NCBI GenBank assembly: GCA_949879795.1
Contig: CATLBR010000008.1
Location: 1-64,000 of the forward strand
DNA length: 64,000 nt
Source: an uncultured Hungatella sp.
Lineage (GTDB): Bacteria; Bacillota; Clostridia; Lachnospirales; Lachnospiraceae
Direction: 5' to 3'
A model generated the notes under the pieces. It worked only from the letters and a program-made list of their open reading frames with translations. It was not told the origin of the DNA and searched no databases. The stretch's first letter is position 1; every line of letters starts with the position of its first letter. The translations under genes were made by a program, and so were the position numbers. This document shows positions 1 through 9,226 of the stretch, piece by piece.

Positions 1-176
1 GCAGCGAAGCTGCTTACGCGCTACCCAAACGTAGCGTAGCGGAGTTTGGGTTTCCCCCCGCAGCGAAGCTGCTTACGCGCTACCCAAACGTAGCGTAGCG
101 GAGTTTGGGTTTCCCCCGCGGTGAAGTTGCCTGCGTGCTGTCAAAAGCAACGCAAGGGCGGCGCGGTTTTCCCCCC
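1..176. repeat. Three-unit tandem repeat with internal hairpins
   Basis: Two nearly identical units of 59 and 58 bases (1-59 and 60-117) differ only in the length of the final C run. A degenerate third unit (118-176) keeps the ending of a T run followed by C's. Each good unit contains GCAGC-GAA-GCTGC and the pair ACCCAAAC / GTTTGGGT around a 13-base loop, so each can fold. CGCTAC and GTAGCG give an alternative pairing. No reading frame is convincing. It ends about 30 bases before tpiA. The copy number may be larger because the window starts inside the array. Confidence 0.85.
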
Positions 177-205
177 GCTGAAAAAATAATGTGAGGTAAA
201 ATCAG

Positions 206-958
206 ATGAGCAGAAGAAAGATTATTGCCGGCAACTGGAAGATGAACATGACTCCAACAGAGGCAGTTGCGCTGGTAGAAGAGTTAAAACCGCTGGTAGG
301 CAACGACGAGGTTGACGTGGTATTCTGCGTGCCGGCTATCGATATCATTCCTGTGGTCAAGGCCACGGAGGGCACCAACATCAACGTGGGCGCCGAGAAC
401 ATGTATTTTGAGGAGAAGGGAGCCTACACAGGCGAGATTTCCCCCAACATGCTGAAGGACGCAGGAGTGAAGTACGTGATCATCGGCCACTCCGAGAGAA
501 GAGAGTATTTCAAGGAGACGGACGAGATCGTCAACAAGAAAGTGCTCAAGGCTCTTGAGCATGACCTGACCCCGATTCTGTGCTGCGGCGAGTCCCTGAC
601 TCAGAGAGAGCAGGGCATCACCATCGACTGGATCCGCCAGCAGATCAAGATCGCGTTCCAGAACATAACCGCTGACCAGGCGAAGAAGGTGGTTATCGCC
701 TACGAGCCTATCTGGGCCATCGGAACCGGCAAGGTTGCCACCACCGAGCAGGCGCAGGAAGTGTGCGCGGCCATCCGTGTGTGCATCGGCGAGATCTACG
801 ACGAGGCCACGGCGGCGGCTATCCGCATCCAGTACGGCGGTTCCGTGTCCGGAGCCAGCGCGCCGGAGCTGTTTGCCCAGCCTGATATCGACGGCGGCCT
901 GGTAGGAGGAGCTTCTTTGAAGCCTGACTTTGGGAAGATTGTGAATTACAATAAGTAA
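206..958 (+). CDS. tpiA: Triosephosphate isomerase
   Basis: This 250-residue protein interconverts dihydroxyacetone phosphate and glyceraldehyde 3-phosphate in cytosolic glycolysis. The family signatures are all present: NWKMN near the start supplies the catalytic lysine, IGHSERR carries the electrophilic histidine, and [12 protein letters not shown] holds the catalytic glutamate and begins the flexible lid loop. GGSV and GGLVGGASL near the end form the phosphate-binding loops. Length is normal. The ATG follows a GTGAGG ribosome site. In many Firmicutes it follows gap and pgk. Here the next stretch upstream is a repeat array, so any operon partner lies outside the window. The other glycolytic gene seen, gpmI, is 23 kb away on the other strand. 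Confidence 0.97.
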   Translation: MSRRKIIAGNWKMNMTPTEAVALVEELKPLVGNDEVDVVFCVPAIDIIPVVKATEGTNINVGAENMYFEEKGAYTGEISPNMLKDAGVKYVIIGHSERREYFKETDEIVNKKVLKALEHDLTPILCCGESLTQREQGITIDWIRQQIKIAFQNITADQAKKVVIAYEPIWAIGTGKVATTEQAQEVCAAIRVCIGEIYDEATAAAIRIQYGGSVSGASAPELFAQPDIDGGLVGGASLKPDFGKIVNYNK

Positions 959-976
959 TAAGTAAATAGAAAGACG

Positions 977-1021
977 TCGTGCCGGACTGATTCTTATTGG
1001 AATGGTTTGGCACGATTTTTT
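977..1021 (+). terminator. Rho-independent terminator after tpiA
   Basis: A 7-bp stem TCGTGCC / GGCACGA (977-983 and 1009-1015) with a long loop is followed by six T's. It sits 18 bases after the tpiA stop and separates it from the surface-protein gene. Confidence 0.75.
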
Positions 1022-1096
1022 ATATGTTGGCAAATGTGAACGTCAGAAACTCAGAAAAATGAGATATGCGGGCGGACGTGGAGAAAGGGGCATTGT

Positions 1097-4000
1097 GTGA
1101 ATAAAAAGCAAAAGGCCAGAGTGGCAATTATTTTAGCGGCGTCTTTGACGGCAGTAGATATAACCTCTATGGCAGCCATCGATGTGGGAAGGCCATCTGC
1201 GATAGATCATCCCATAAAGGTGACTTTTAAGGTAGGAAAGGGAGGGTATTTTGAGGGGATTCCCCTGGAAGATCCTGATTCTACCAGCTCCAACGCGGAC
1301 AGAACAAGATGGGTACATAAATTCTATGACCTGGAGGAGGATGAAAAAGGGTATTTTACCACTTTGTCCATAGGTGCCAGGGAATTGGAGAGGGCGGAAG
1401 AGGAGCCGGTGTGGAGAACCGCGGCTAATGAGGAGGAGCTGTCCTTCGCGGGCTGGTATTACATGGACGGGAGCGCTCCGGTGCTGATCACTGATCTGAA
1501 GGAAATCTACAGTGACGTGGTTCTGGAAGGTCAGTGGTATGACCCGGATCAGATCAAGGGAGATCTGGCGGAATCGGGCCAGGTGACAGCCATTGGCCTT
1601 GGAAGCAGGACGCTCACGGCGGATGAGGGAGAAGTAGATTCCGGGATAAGGGAGCTTTTGGAGGCAGAACTTGCCAGGACGGGGCTGGAGAACATTGGGG
1701 AAGAATTCTGGGCTCTGGAACTTGACGTTGCAGGAAAGGGAAAGGATATAACCATCACGGCAGCAGTCCCGGAAGACAAGATTGACCCTTTGAGTCCTGT
1801 GACAGGGGTCTATGAAGGCTATGATGGGGGCATGGATGTGATTCCCACCGACATTGCCAAGGAGAAAGAGGGATATCGACTGACCTTTACCGTGCCCGAC
1901 GGAGGAAATGTCTATCTGGCCAATACAGCTGAGCTTCCATCGGAAGAAAACTCCATTTTCTCGTCGGAGAACAAGGCTATGTCAGGAGAGACCGGGCTCA
2001 CAGGAAAAGGGGAATACGGAGACAATCTCCAATGGAACCTGGATGAGCAGGGGATTCTCACCATCAGCGGTCAGGGGGAGATGGAAAAGGCCTCCAACGA
2101 TTACCCATGGAGAGATGATTCCTGTATCAATAAAATCAAAAAGATTGTCATCGAGACAGGTGTCACCACCGTGGCGGCCAGCGCTTTCTATGGCTGCGAG
2201 GAACTGACGGAGGTGGAGATCGGGGAGTCGGTGACAGAGATTCAGAAGCTCGCTTTTGCTAGATGTGACAAGCTGGCCGTGGTTCAGATACCGGACAGTG
2301 TAGTCACCATAGGTGCCTATGCTTTTTATGGCTGTGAAAGTCTTAAGGACGTTATCCCTGTATCCATGGGGGTTCTGAAAACCGATTCCGACATCCGGTG
2401 GAAACTGGACAGTCAGGGAACCATGACCATCAGCGGAAAGGGGGAGATGGATGACCCCTCTAAAGCTTCCGCCTATCCATGGGATTCTCTGCGGGAAGAG
2501 GTGAAAAAGCTGATTGTGGAGGAAGGGATCGCCAACATCGGGGATTACGCTTTTCAGGGCTGTGTCAATCTTGTGAGCGCGAAACTTCCCAAAAGTCTGA
2601 CCAGAATCGGAGATTACGCTTTCTCCAGATGCGCTGCCCTGGCGGATATTGAGATACCGGACAGCGTGGAATATGTTGGAGATTACTCTTTTGAAGGATG
2701 TACAAGCCTGAAGGACGTGACTATCGTGGGAAAAGGCTCTTGCGGGGATAACCTGCAGTGGGAGGTGGACAGCCAGGGCACTCTGACGATCCGCGGCCAG
2801 GGGCCCATGAAGGAGTACCGCTACGGCCATCCCTGGTTATCCTATGACAAAGATATAAAGAAAGTGGTTCTTGGCCAGGGTGTCACCAGTATCGCCGCCA
2901 ACGCTTTTGAGGACTGTATAAATCTTACCACGGTTCTACTGCCGGACAGCCTGACCAGTATTGGAAACTTTGCCTTCTCCAAATGCGCCAAGCTGGCGGA
3001 CATCCAGATTGGTGCCGCTGTGGTCATCATTGAGGTAAACGCTTTTTATGAGTGTGTCAGCCTGCCAGGTGCCACTCCGGTGGCCAGAGGGGTCCACGAG
3101 GATCGGATCCGCTGGGAACTGACCATGGATGGGAACATGACGATAGAGGGTACAGGGGATCTGCCGGAGCGGGGCAGCTGGTATAAGATCTCATCCAAAG
3201 AAAATGTGAAAAATCTTGTGATAAAAGAGGGGATCACCAGCATAGGAACCTACAATTTCTTTAAATTTGTGAACATGGAAACCGTGGAACTGCCAAAGAG
3301 CCTCACAACCATGGAAGGACACGCCTTTGCCGAAAGCGGTCTCACCAGTATCGTTATACCGGAGAAGGTGGAGGTGATCAGAAGTGATACATTTACCGGG
3401 TGCGGGAAGCTGAAATCCGTGACACTCTCAGAAGGGCTTCTGAAAATTGAGCGCAAGGCCTTTAAGGACACAGCGATCCCGTCGGTGGTGATTCCGAAAA
3501 CCGTGGAAGCCGTGGCACAGAAGGCTTTTCCCGATGAGACACAGCTTATTTTCGCCAGGTCAGAGGGCCTTACGAAGACACCTCTGGAGGCTACAGGAAA
3601 AACCAGTTTCACCAGCACCAATAATAAGTCACAGCACAACTACCCATATTACGCCAGTCAGGTGATGAATTCCTACCTGTACCAGGGAGAGGATGGCAGT
3701 CTCTACCGGGTGGAATACAATCCGGATACCAAGAAGATGACCATGGAACAGTATACCTCGAATTTCCAATTTGAGAAGAGCTGGGATGTGCCTATGGAAC
3801 TGCCCATATTCGGCGGGTTTTATGAGGGGGAAAACCATCTCTACGGGGTATTCGGCAAGGGGAACAAGGAAGATGATAAGACGGAAGTGGTTCGGATCGT
3901 CAAATACAGCAAGGATTTGGAACGTCTGGATTCCGTCAGCTTCTACGGGATGAACACCGTGACTCCTTTCCACGCCGGCAGCCTTCGTATAGCGGAGAAC

Positions 4001-5458
4001 GATAAGGATCTGTTTGTCCACACCAGTCATCTGATGTACAGGACCGACGACGGGCTGAGACATCAGGCCAACATGACCATGGCGGTAAACAAAGAAGGTA
4101 TGACCAGGACCTACTCCAACTTTCTTATCAGCAACAACTCAACCGGCTATGTGTCTCACTCCTTTAACCAGTTTGTCAAAACGGATGGGGATAAAGTGGT
4201 GACAGTGGATCATGGAGACGGGTATCCCAGAGGCGGGGCCCTGACGGTCTACAAAGCGGCGGATCTCATAGATGACCCGGATATGTATCTGATCTTCCCC
4301 GTAAAAGAGGGAGGCATAGGACACAATTATACAGGTATGACCATAGGAGGGCTGGAGGTTTCTGACAGCAGGTACCTGGTGGCCGTCAGCAGTATTGATC
4401 AAAACAATTACGCGAACAGCAAGGAACGGAATATCTATCTGATTTCCGTGGATAAAAATGACCCTGCCAGCGCTCCCAAAACCACCCAGATTACAAATTA
4501 CGGGGAGGGAAGCGGCCATAATGTGACCACACCTCAGCTGGTAAAGATTTCCCAGGATCTGTACGCGGTCATGTGGGAAGAGGGAAAAGACGGCGGAACC
4601 GTAAAAACCGTGTTCTTTGACGGAGAGGGTAGCCGTCTGGGAGGCGGCGCTCCTGGAAGTTTTGAGGGAAATTTGTCAGACTGTCAGCCTGCCGTGTGCG
4701 GCGACAGGGTCATCTGGTATGTGACTGATGGAAAGAATCTGACATTCTACTCTTATGCCGCGGAATATCCCGGATCTTCCGCGAACATCGAAGTGACTAA
4801 GACTATCCTGAAACCGAAAGGCGGAAGCAGTTCTGGTGGAAGCGGCGGTTCCGGCGGAAGCGGCTCTGGCGGAGGCGGAGGAAGCAGCTCCGGCGGAGGA
4901 GGCGGAAGCAGTTCCGGCGGAGGAGGCGGCGGTTCCAAAGGGAGCAGTTCGGCAGGAAACAAGAACACGAACGCACCGGGATTGGCGCCGGGCGGCAGCA
5001 CACCTGGCGGCTCTATCCCTGTTCTGACGGGAAACTGGCGAAGAGACGGCAGAGGATGGTGGCTGGAACAGGCGGACAGAGGATATCCGAGAGGCCAGTG
5101 GGCCAGGATCAACGGCGCCACGTACCTGTTTGACGATGCAGGATATATGGTGGAAGGTTGGAGCCTCCAGAATGGCCGGTGGTACTACCTGATGCCCGGC
5201 TCCGGAGCTATGTCTGTAGGCTGGGTGAGGCCGGCTGACAACAAGTGGTATTTCCTGAACGGGGACGGCTCTATGGCGACGGGCTGGATTCAGACTTCCG
5301 GCAAGTGGTACTATCTCCACGGGGACGGCAGCATGGCCACAGGCTGGGTTCAGGTGGGAGGCAAATGGTACTATCTCAGCGGAGACGGAAGTATGCTGGC
5401 CAATACCGTCACCCCGGACGGCCAGCGGGTAGACTCGGACGGTGTATGGATCTCATAG
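1097..5458 (+). CDS. Secreted leucine-rich-repeat surface protein with wall-binding repeats
   Basis: This 1,453-residue protein starts at GTG, 6 bases after GAGAAAGGGG. Residues 1-27 look like a signal peptide (KKQKAR, then a hydrophobic run ending in MAA). Residues 40-150 resemble a small beta domain of the InlB-B-repeat kind. From about 300 to 800 there are four modules. Each opens with a strand motif of the type LQWNLDEQGILTISGQGEM and a YPW-like stretch, followed by BspA-type leucine-rich repeats (IPDSVVTIGAYAFYGC and variants). These modules start near residues 302, 428, 545 and 667. Residues 830-1240 are a beta-rich region of unknown fold. A Gly/Ser linker (about 1241-1285) leads to C-terminal choline-binding-type repeats (GWxxxxGKWYYL, DGSMATGW) that should hold it on the wall. 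BspA-type proteins often bind host or bacterial surfaces; the ligand here is unknown. Confidence 0.88.
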   Translation: MNKKQKARVAIILAASLTAVDITSMAAIDVGRPSAIDHPIKVTFKVGKGGYFEGIPLEDPDSTSSNADRTRWVHKFYDLEEDEKGYFTTLSIGARELERAEEEPVWRTAANEEELSFAGWYYMDGSAPVLITDLKEIYSDVVLEGQWYDPDQIKGDLAESGQVTAIGLGSRTLTADEGEVDSGIRELLEAELARTGLENIGEEFWALELDVAGKGKDITITAAVPEDKIDPLSPVTGVYEGYDGGMDVIPTDIAKEKEGYRLTFTVPDGGNVYLANTAELPSEENSIFSSENKAMSGETGLTGKGEYGDNLQWNLDEQGILTISGQGEMEKASNDYPWRDDSCINKIKKIVIETGVTTVAASAFYGCEELTEVEIGESVTEIQKLAFARCDKLAVVQIPDSVVTIGAYAFYGCESLKDVIPVSMGVLKTDSDIRWKLDSQGTMTISGKGEMDDPSKASAYPWDSLREEVKKLIVEEGIANIGDYAFQGCVNLVSAKLPKSLTRIGDYAFSRCAALADIEIPDSVEYVGDYSFEGCTSLKDVTIVGKGSCGDNLQWEVDSQGTLTIRGQGPMKEYRYGHPWLSYDKDIKKVVLGQGVTSIAANAFEDCINLTTVLLPDSLTSIGNFAFSKCAKLADIQIGAAVVIIEVNAFYECVSLPGATPVARGVHEDRIRWELTMDGNMTIEGTGDLPERGSWYKISSKENVKNLVIKEGITSIGTYNFFKFVNMETVELPKSLTTMEGHAFAESGLTSIVIPEKVEVIRSDTFTGCGKLKSVTLSEGLLKIERKAFKDTAIPSVVIPKTVEAVAQKAFPDETQLIFARSEGLTKTPLEATGKTSFTSTNNKSQHNYPYYASQVMNSYLYQGEDGSLYRVEYNPDTKKMTMEQYTSNFQFEKSWDVPMELPIFGGFYEGENHLYGVFGKGNKEDDKTEVVRIVKYSKDLERLDSVSFYGMNTVTPFHAGSLRIAENDKDLFVHTSHLMYRTDDGLRHQANMTMAVNKEGMTRTYSNFLISNNSTGYVSHSFNQFVKTDGDKVVTVDHGDGYPRGGALTVYKAADLIDDPDMYLIFPVKEGGIGHNYTGMTIGGLEVSDSRYLVAVSSIDQNNYANSKERNIYLISVDKNDPASAPKTTQITNYGEGSGHNVTTPQLVKISQDLYAVMWEEGKDGGTVKTVFFDGEGSRLGGGAPGSFEGNLSDCQPAVCGDRVIWYVTDGKNLTFYSYAAEYPGSSANIEVTKTILKPKGGSSSGGSGGSGGSGSGGGGGSSSGGGGGSSSGGGGGGSKGSSSAGNKNTNAPGLAPGGSTPGGSIPVLTGNWRRDGRGWWLEQADRGYPRGQWARINGATYLFDDAGYMVEGWSLQNGRWYYLMPGSGAMSVGWVRPADNKWYFLNGDGSMATGWIQTSGKWYYLHGDGSMATGWVQVGGKWYYLSGDGSMLANTVTPDGQRVDSDGVWIS

Positions 5459-5486
5459 AGACCGGTTTAAGAGGAGGCCAACAGAC

Positions 5487-6164
5487 ATGAAGACAACTGT
5501 CATATTTGATCTGGACGGTTTGCTGATCGACAGCGAAGTCATTTCTTACCGCCTGTATCAGGATTTACTGAATAAATATGGACATTCATTCTCTGTAGAG
5601 GAGTATGCACAGGATTACAGCGGAAAGACAGGGGTGGGCAACATGGAGACCTTGATCCGCAGGTATAACCTTCCCATAACCATGGAGGAGGGGCTGGCTT
5701 TTGCAGAAGCCAGAGAAAAGGAATATTTCGAAAAGGGAGTGGACTTAAAGCCCGGGGGAGGAAAATTGCTGGAGTATTTAAAGGAGAATTCATACAAAGT
5801 CATACTGGCTACCTCCAGCACCAGAGACCGGGCTCTGGGGGTTTTGACCCGGAACGGCATCAGAGATTTTTTCCAGGATATGGTGTTCGGAACGGAGGTG
5901 AAACGGGGAAAGCCCAACCCGGACATTTTCTTGAAAGCCTGTGAGAAGGCAGGGGAGATCCCGGAGAACTGCCTGGTGCTGGAGGACAGCGAGGCGGGAA
6001 TACAGGCAGCACACTCAGCTAAAATTGATGTGATCTGCATTCCGGATATGAAGATGCCGGGGGAAGAGTTTCGGAACATGGCGGCGAAGATCCTGGATTC
6101 TCTGGAAGATGTGATCCCCTGGCTGGAAAGAGGGAAGGCGCAGAGCGGAGAGAAGGGACTATAA
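5487..6164 (+). CDS. HAD-family sugar-phosphate phosphatase / phosphoglucomutase-like protein
   Basis: A 225-residue haloacid-dehalogenase-type hydrolase. FDLDGLLIDSE near the N-terminus is motif I, with the nucleophilic Asp and the general acid Asp. LATSS is motif II, and KRGKPNPDIF followed by VLEDSEAG gives motifs III and IV that bind Mg2+. The helical cap after motif I places it among beta-phosphoglucomutase-like enzymes, which act on small phosphorylated sugars. The substrate cannot be read from sequence. The ATG at 5487 has AAGAGGAGG upstream. An in-frame ATG at 5442 lies inside the preceding gene and has no ribosome site. The gene follows the surface-protein stop by 28 bases, so the two may be co-transcribed. 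Confidence 0.85.
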   Translation: MKTTVIFDLDGLLIDSEVISYRLYQDLLNKYGHSFSVEEYAQDYSGKTGVGNMETLIRRYNLPITMEEGLAFAEAREKEYFEKGVDLKPGGGKLLEYLKENSYKVILATSSTRDRALGVLTRNGIRDFFQDMVFGTEVKRGKPNPDIFLKACEKAGEIPENCLVLEDSEAGIQAAHSAKIDVICIPDMKMPGEEFRNMAAKILDSLEDVIPWLERGKAQSGEKGL

Positions 6165-6238
6165 GAAAAGGGCCGCCGCAGGCGGCAGTGACTGTAAGAC
6201 AGGAAGAAAAAGAAGCCCTGGAATCAGGGAGGATAAAG

Positions 6239-6273
6239 CGGGAGGCAGTGATCCTTAGGATCACTGCCTCCCG
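6239..6273. terminator. Bidirectional hairpin between convergent HAD gene and glgD
   Basis: A perfect 16-bp stem (6239-6254 with 6258-6273) and a three-base loop TTA lie between two convergent genes. Read on the minus strand it is followed by CTTTATCC, a weak U-tract that suits glgD. The plus-strand side has no T run. A smaller GCCGCC/GGCGGC hairpin lies near 6172. Confidence 0.7.
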
Positions 6274-6316
6274 TGCATCAGGCCGACTGTCTCCAGAAGC
6301 CCGAGAGCTGTCTGAT

Positions 6317-7456
6317 TTAAACTACCTGATACTTGGCCACATATACAGGGAAGGTATCGGTGCCTTTTACTTCCTTGTCAGCAGAGATAGTCACATTCTT
6401 GTCTGTGATCAGGTACTCGACGCAGGCGCCCTCTCCTACAACGGTATCCTGCATAAGGACGCAGTTTTTCACCTTGGCGCCCTTGGCAATCTTGACGCCG
6501 CGGAAGAGAACAGAATTCTCCACTTCGCCCTCGATGACACAGCCGTCGGCAGCCATGATATTCTTCACTACAGCGCCTTCGATGTAGCGAGTCGGGTTGT
6601 CGTCGCGGATCTTAGTGTAGACGGGGCTGCTGAACAGGGCATCTACATTGGCGTCATCCAGAAGTTTCATGTTCTCGTCAAAGTAGCTCTTCATGTCGCT
6701 GATGCGGGCTATGTAACCTTGGAACAGGAAGCCGTGTACTTTCAGAGTATCAAGCTGAGGAGCCACGATATCTCTCTCGAAATAGGAGTATCCACGGACG
6801 AAAGCATTGTGAATCTGTTCGATCAGGAACTCTCTGCCTACCACATAGATATTCAGGGAGAAGTCCTGAATTCCCTCGTCCTTAGGATTAATATAGATAT
6901 CGGTGACAGTCCCGTCTTCCACTTTCAGAGTGTAGTACAGACCGCGGTTGGTGCTGATGGTCTGACGGGCACTTGCAGGGATCTCCTCCTTGGCGTAGGC
7001 GATGGTCACATCGGCACCGCTGGCAATGTGCTCATTGATCATGGCTTTGAAATCAAAGTTGGCGGCAATGTTGGTGTCGGACATGACCACATACTGTTCC
7101 TTCTGTGATCTCAGGAAATCCAGAATGTTGGACAGAGCCTCCACGCGTCCGTTGTAAACCTTGACAGACTTGTCGGCAAACGGGGGGACGATGTTGAGAC
7201 CGCCGTTTTTGCGGGTCAGATCCCACTCGCGTCCGGATCCGAGATGATCCATAAGGGAATGGTAATTCTTGCGGACGATAAGGGAGACATTGTCGATGCC
7301 GCAGTTTACCATGCTGGAGAGCATAAAATCTACCATACGATAACGGCCAGCGAAAGGAATGGAAGCCATCAGACGCTCGCCTACCAGATCAGGCACTAAG
7401 GAATCGTAACTGTTTGGGAAAAGGATACCCAGAGCATTTGCGTTGGAATTTACCAT
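6317..7456 (-). CDS. glgD: Glucose-1-phosphate adenylyltransferase, GlgD subunit
   Basis: A 379-residue member of the ADP-glucose pyrophosphorylase family. The N-terminal nucleotidyltransferase region keeps the fold landmarks ([22 protein letters not shown]), while the C-terminal part has the left-handed beta-helix hexapeptides ([20 protein letters not shown]). The Gly-rich nucleotide loop present in GlgC (AGGQGSRL) is replaced here by [12 protein letters not shown]. That is the mark of the regulatory GlgD type, which pairs with GlgC to form the active heterotetramer. The start overlaps the end of glgC by 7 bases, so translation is probably coupled. No glycogen synthase or branching enzyme is nearby. 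Confidence 0.93.
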   Translation of the reverse strand: MVNSNANALGILFPNSYDSLVPDLVGERLMASIPFAGRYRMVDFMLSSMVNCGIDNVSLIVRKNYHSLMDHLGSGREWDLTRKNGGLNIVPPFADKSVKVYNGRVEALSNILDFLRSQKEQYVVMSDTNIAANFDFKAMINEHIASGADVTIAYAKEEIPASARQTISTNRGLYYTLKVEDGTVTDIYINPKDEGIQDFSLNIYVVGREFLIEQIHNAFVRGYSYFERDIVAPQLDTLKVHGFLFQGYIARISDMKSYFDENMKLLDDANVDALFSSPVYTKIRDDNPTRYIEGAVVKNIMAADGCVIEGEVENSVLFRGVKIAKGAKVKNCVLMQDTVVGEGACVEYLITDKNVTISADKEVKGTDTFPVYVAKYQVV

Positions 7457-8658
7457 TGTTCTTCACCGCCTTTTACATTATTATTAACCATGGCATTGGG
7501 GCCAATCTTGGCATTGTCGCCGATATAGATGCCGGAACCGACAGTGGCCACGCCTTTTTCGGTTTCGGTAGGCATAGCGCCAACCACCGCGTTCTCTCCG
7601 ATGACAACATTCTCCGCGATGATACAGTGTTTCACCACCGCGCCGGCCTTGATGGTGGTGCCGCCCATGACGACGGCGTCCTCTACCTCAGCGCCCGGTT
7701 CTACCTGAACGCCGGCGAAAAGGATGGAGTGCTTTACATGGCCGTGGATGCGGCAGCCGTCGGTGATCATGGAGTTCTCCACCACCGCGTCGGAACCGAT
7801 CTTGTGCCCGGTCATACCGCTGTTGCGGCTGTAGATCTTCCAGTTCTCGTCGAACAGGTTGATTCCGCTGTGTTCCGGATCCAGAACTTCCATGTTGGCT
7901 TCCCACAGGGAGGAGATGGTTCCTACATCTTTCCAGTAGCCGTTAAAGTGGTAGGCGTACATATTGCGTCCGTCTCTCAGAAGATTCGGGATGATGTTGT
8001 TGCCGAAGTCGTTCTCCGAGTTGGGGTCAGCCTCGTCCTCAACCAGATACTTCTTTAAGATGTCCCAGTTGAATATGTAGATACCCATGGAAGCCAGGTT
8101 GGACTTGGGGTTCTTGGGTTTCTCCTGGAACTCGGTGATCTTGTCGTTCTCGTCGGCTACCATCAGGCCGAAGCGGGAAGCCTCGTCCCACGGAACTTCC
8201 ATGACAGCCACGCTGAACTCGGCGCCCTTTTCCTTGTGGAATCTGAGGAAATCACTGTAATCCTGCTTGCAGATCTGGTCTCCGGAGAGGATGATCACAT
8301 ACTGCGGGTTGTAGCGTTCGATAAAGGATATGTTCTGATAGATAGCGTTGGCAGTGCCCTTGTACCAGTCGGAGCCGGAGGCCTGCTGATAGGGCGGAAG
8401 CACATGAACACCGCCGTAGAGACGATCTAAGTCCCAGGGCTGTCCGTTGCCGATGTACTCATTGAGAACCAATGGCTGATACTGGGTGAGAATACCTACG
8501 GTATCGATGCCGGAGTTGACGCAGTTTGACAGCGGAAAATCGATGATACGATACTTGCCGCCAAAAGGAACTGCAGGTTTTGCCAGCTTCTGGGTAAGCG
8601 CGTACAAACGGGAACCCTGTCCGCCGGCAAGAAGCATTGCAATCATTTCTTTTGCCAT
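7450..8658 (-). CDS. glgC: Glucose-1-phosphate adenylyltransferase, catalytic subunit
   Basis: This 402-residue enzyme makes ADP-glucose from ATP and glucose 1-phosphate, the committed step of glycogen synthesis. [14 protein letters not shown] is the nucleotide-binding pyrophosphorylase loop. [15 protein letters not shown] and the later QYQPL segment are family signatures, and the C-terminus has the beta-helix hexapeptide repeats. Length fits bacterial GlgC. The ATG at 8658 on the minus strand follows GGGGGAT in its upstream sequence. glgD overlaps its 3' end, forming a two-gene operon. A -10-like TATAAT lies about 50 bases upstream on the same strand. Confidence 0.96.
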   Translation of the reverse strand: MAKEMIAMLLAGGQGSRLYALTQKLAKPAVPFGGKYRIIDFPLSNCVNSGIDTVGILTQYQPLVLNEYIGNGQPWDLDRLYGGVHVLPPYQQASGSDWYKGTANAIYQNISFIERYNPQYVIILSGDQICKQDYSDFLRFHKEKGAEFSVAVMEVPWDEASRFGLMVADENDKITEFQEKPKNPKSNLASMGIYIFNWDILKKYLVEDEADPNSENDFGNNIIPNLLRDGRNMYAYHFNGYWKDVGTISSLWEANMEVLDPEHSGINLFDENWKIYSRNSGMTGHKIGSDAVVENSMITDGCRIHGHVKHSILFAGVQVEPGAEVEDAVVMGGTTIKAGAVVKHCIIAENVVIGENAVVGAMPTETEKGVATVGSGIYIGDNAKIGPNAMVNNNVKGGEEQW

Positions 8659-8708
8659 AATATATCCCCCTGAATAGTTTATTATTGCTGATGTTCAAAT
8701 TGTACCAC

Positions 8709-8737
8709 ATTATAAGAGAAAACGGTAGTTTTTTTTA
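8709..8737 (-). promoter_or_regulatory. Possible glgC promoter
   Basis: On the minus strand a perfect -10 TATAAT (8709-8714) stands about 50 bases before the glgC ATG. The -35 position, 17 bases away, reads only TAAAAA, so the match rests on the -10 alone. Confidence 0.35.
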
Positions 8738-8757
8738 TGTATTTTTGAAATCTCTAC

Positions 8758-8786
8758 TTTACGGAAAAAACAACTTGGTTTATAAT
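8758..8786 (+). promoter_or_regulatory. Promoter for the small protein gene at 8828
   Basis: TTTACG (8758-8763), a 17-base spacer and a perfect TATAAT (8781-8786) form a vegetative-type promoter 42 bases before the ATG at 8828. Confidence 0.75.
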
Positions 8787-8827
8787 AGGAAATACATAAA
8801 TTATATGTCAAAATGGAGGAACAGAAT

Positions 8828-9061
8828 ATGGTAAAGATTAACAGTACTATGAAGCAGAAAGAGATTCAGGCTATGTTTGATGGGAAGGAGTACAAGGGGG
8901 TTACTTTCCATTTTTCCAAGAAGGTAGGCATGTCCCTGGTTTTTGATGTGGACAATCCGGAGGGAAAGAGCGCGGACGACGTGAAGGCCATCGTAAAGTC
9001 TACCCTGAAGACAGATCCCATCCTGAAGGTGCTCATGGTTACCGTTGAGGTGAATCTGTAA
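8828..9061 (+). CDS. Small conserved-looking protein of unknown function
   Basis: A 77-residue protein with no recognised family. The start MVKINSTMKQK is chosen because GGAGG sits 8 bases before ATG 8828; an earlier ATG at 8813 would place that site inside the gene. The sequence alternates hydrophobic and charged residues in a way that suggests a small alpha/beta domain (VTFHFSKKVGMSLVFDVDN, then a helix SADDVKAIVKSTL, then a final strand VLMVTVEVNL). There is no signal peptide, membrane span or cysteine. It has its own promoter and terminator and lies divergent from glgC, so it is a single-gene unit. The size recalls HPr, but the phosphorylated histidine motif is absent. Confidence 0.75.
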   Translation: MVKINSTMKQKEIQAMFDGKEYKGVTFHFSKKVGMSLVFDVDNPEGKSADDVKAIVKSTLKTDPILKVLMVTVEVNL

Positions 9062-9129
9062 TCAAAAGCAGGATTTCCTGCGCCGCGGCGCTGAAAGAGA
9101 TGCAGCTGTGGCCTGAAAGGGCATATGAT

Positions 9130-9172
9130 AAGGCAGACGAGATAGGCTGACCCTATTTCGTCTGCCTTTTGT
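9130..9172 (+). terminator. Terminator after the small protein gene
   Basis: An 11-bp stem AAGGCAGACGA / TCGTCTGCCTT (9130-9140 and 9158-9168) with a further inner pairing ATAGG/CCTAT is followed by TTGTCTG. It closes the unit at 8828-9061. Confidence 0.85.
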
Positions 9173-9226
9173 CTGTCGGCTGTAGCGGCGGACAAGTATC
9201 GAATATACAGATGAGGAGAAAAAGTT

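Noticed and set aside
1-176. CRISPR array.
   Set aside because: The units are contiguous repeats with no unique spacers between them.
284-1033. Long minus-strand frame across tpiA.
   Set aside because: Shadow of tpiA with no ribosome site or domain.
4676-5320. Long minus-strand frame over the Gly/Ser linker of the surface protein.
   Set aside because: The Ala/Arg- or Pro-rich composition is what results from reading a Gly/Ser-coding repeat backwards.
8828-9061. HPr-type phosphocarrier for the small protein.
   Set aside because: Size is similar but the phosphorylated histidine motif near the N-terminus is missing.
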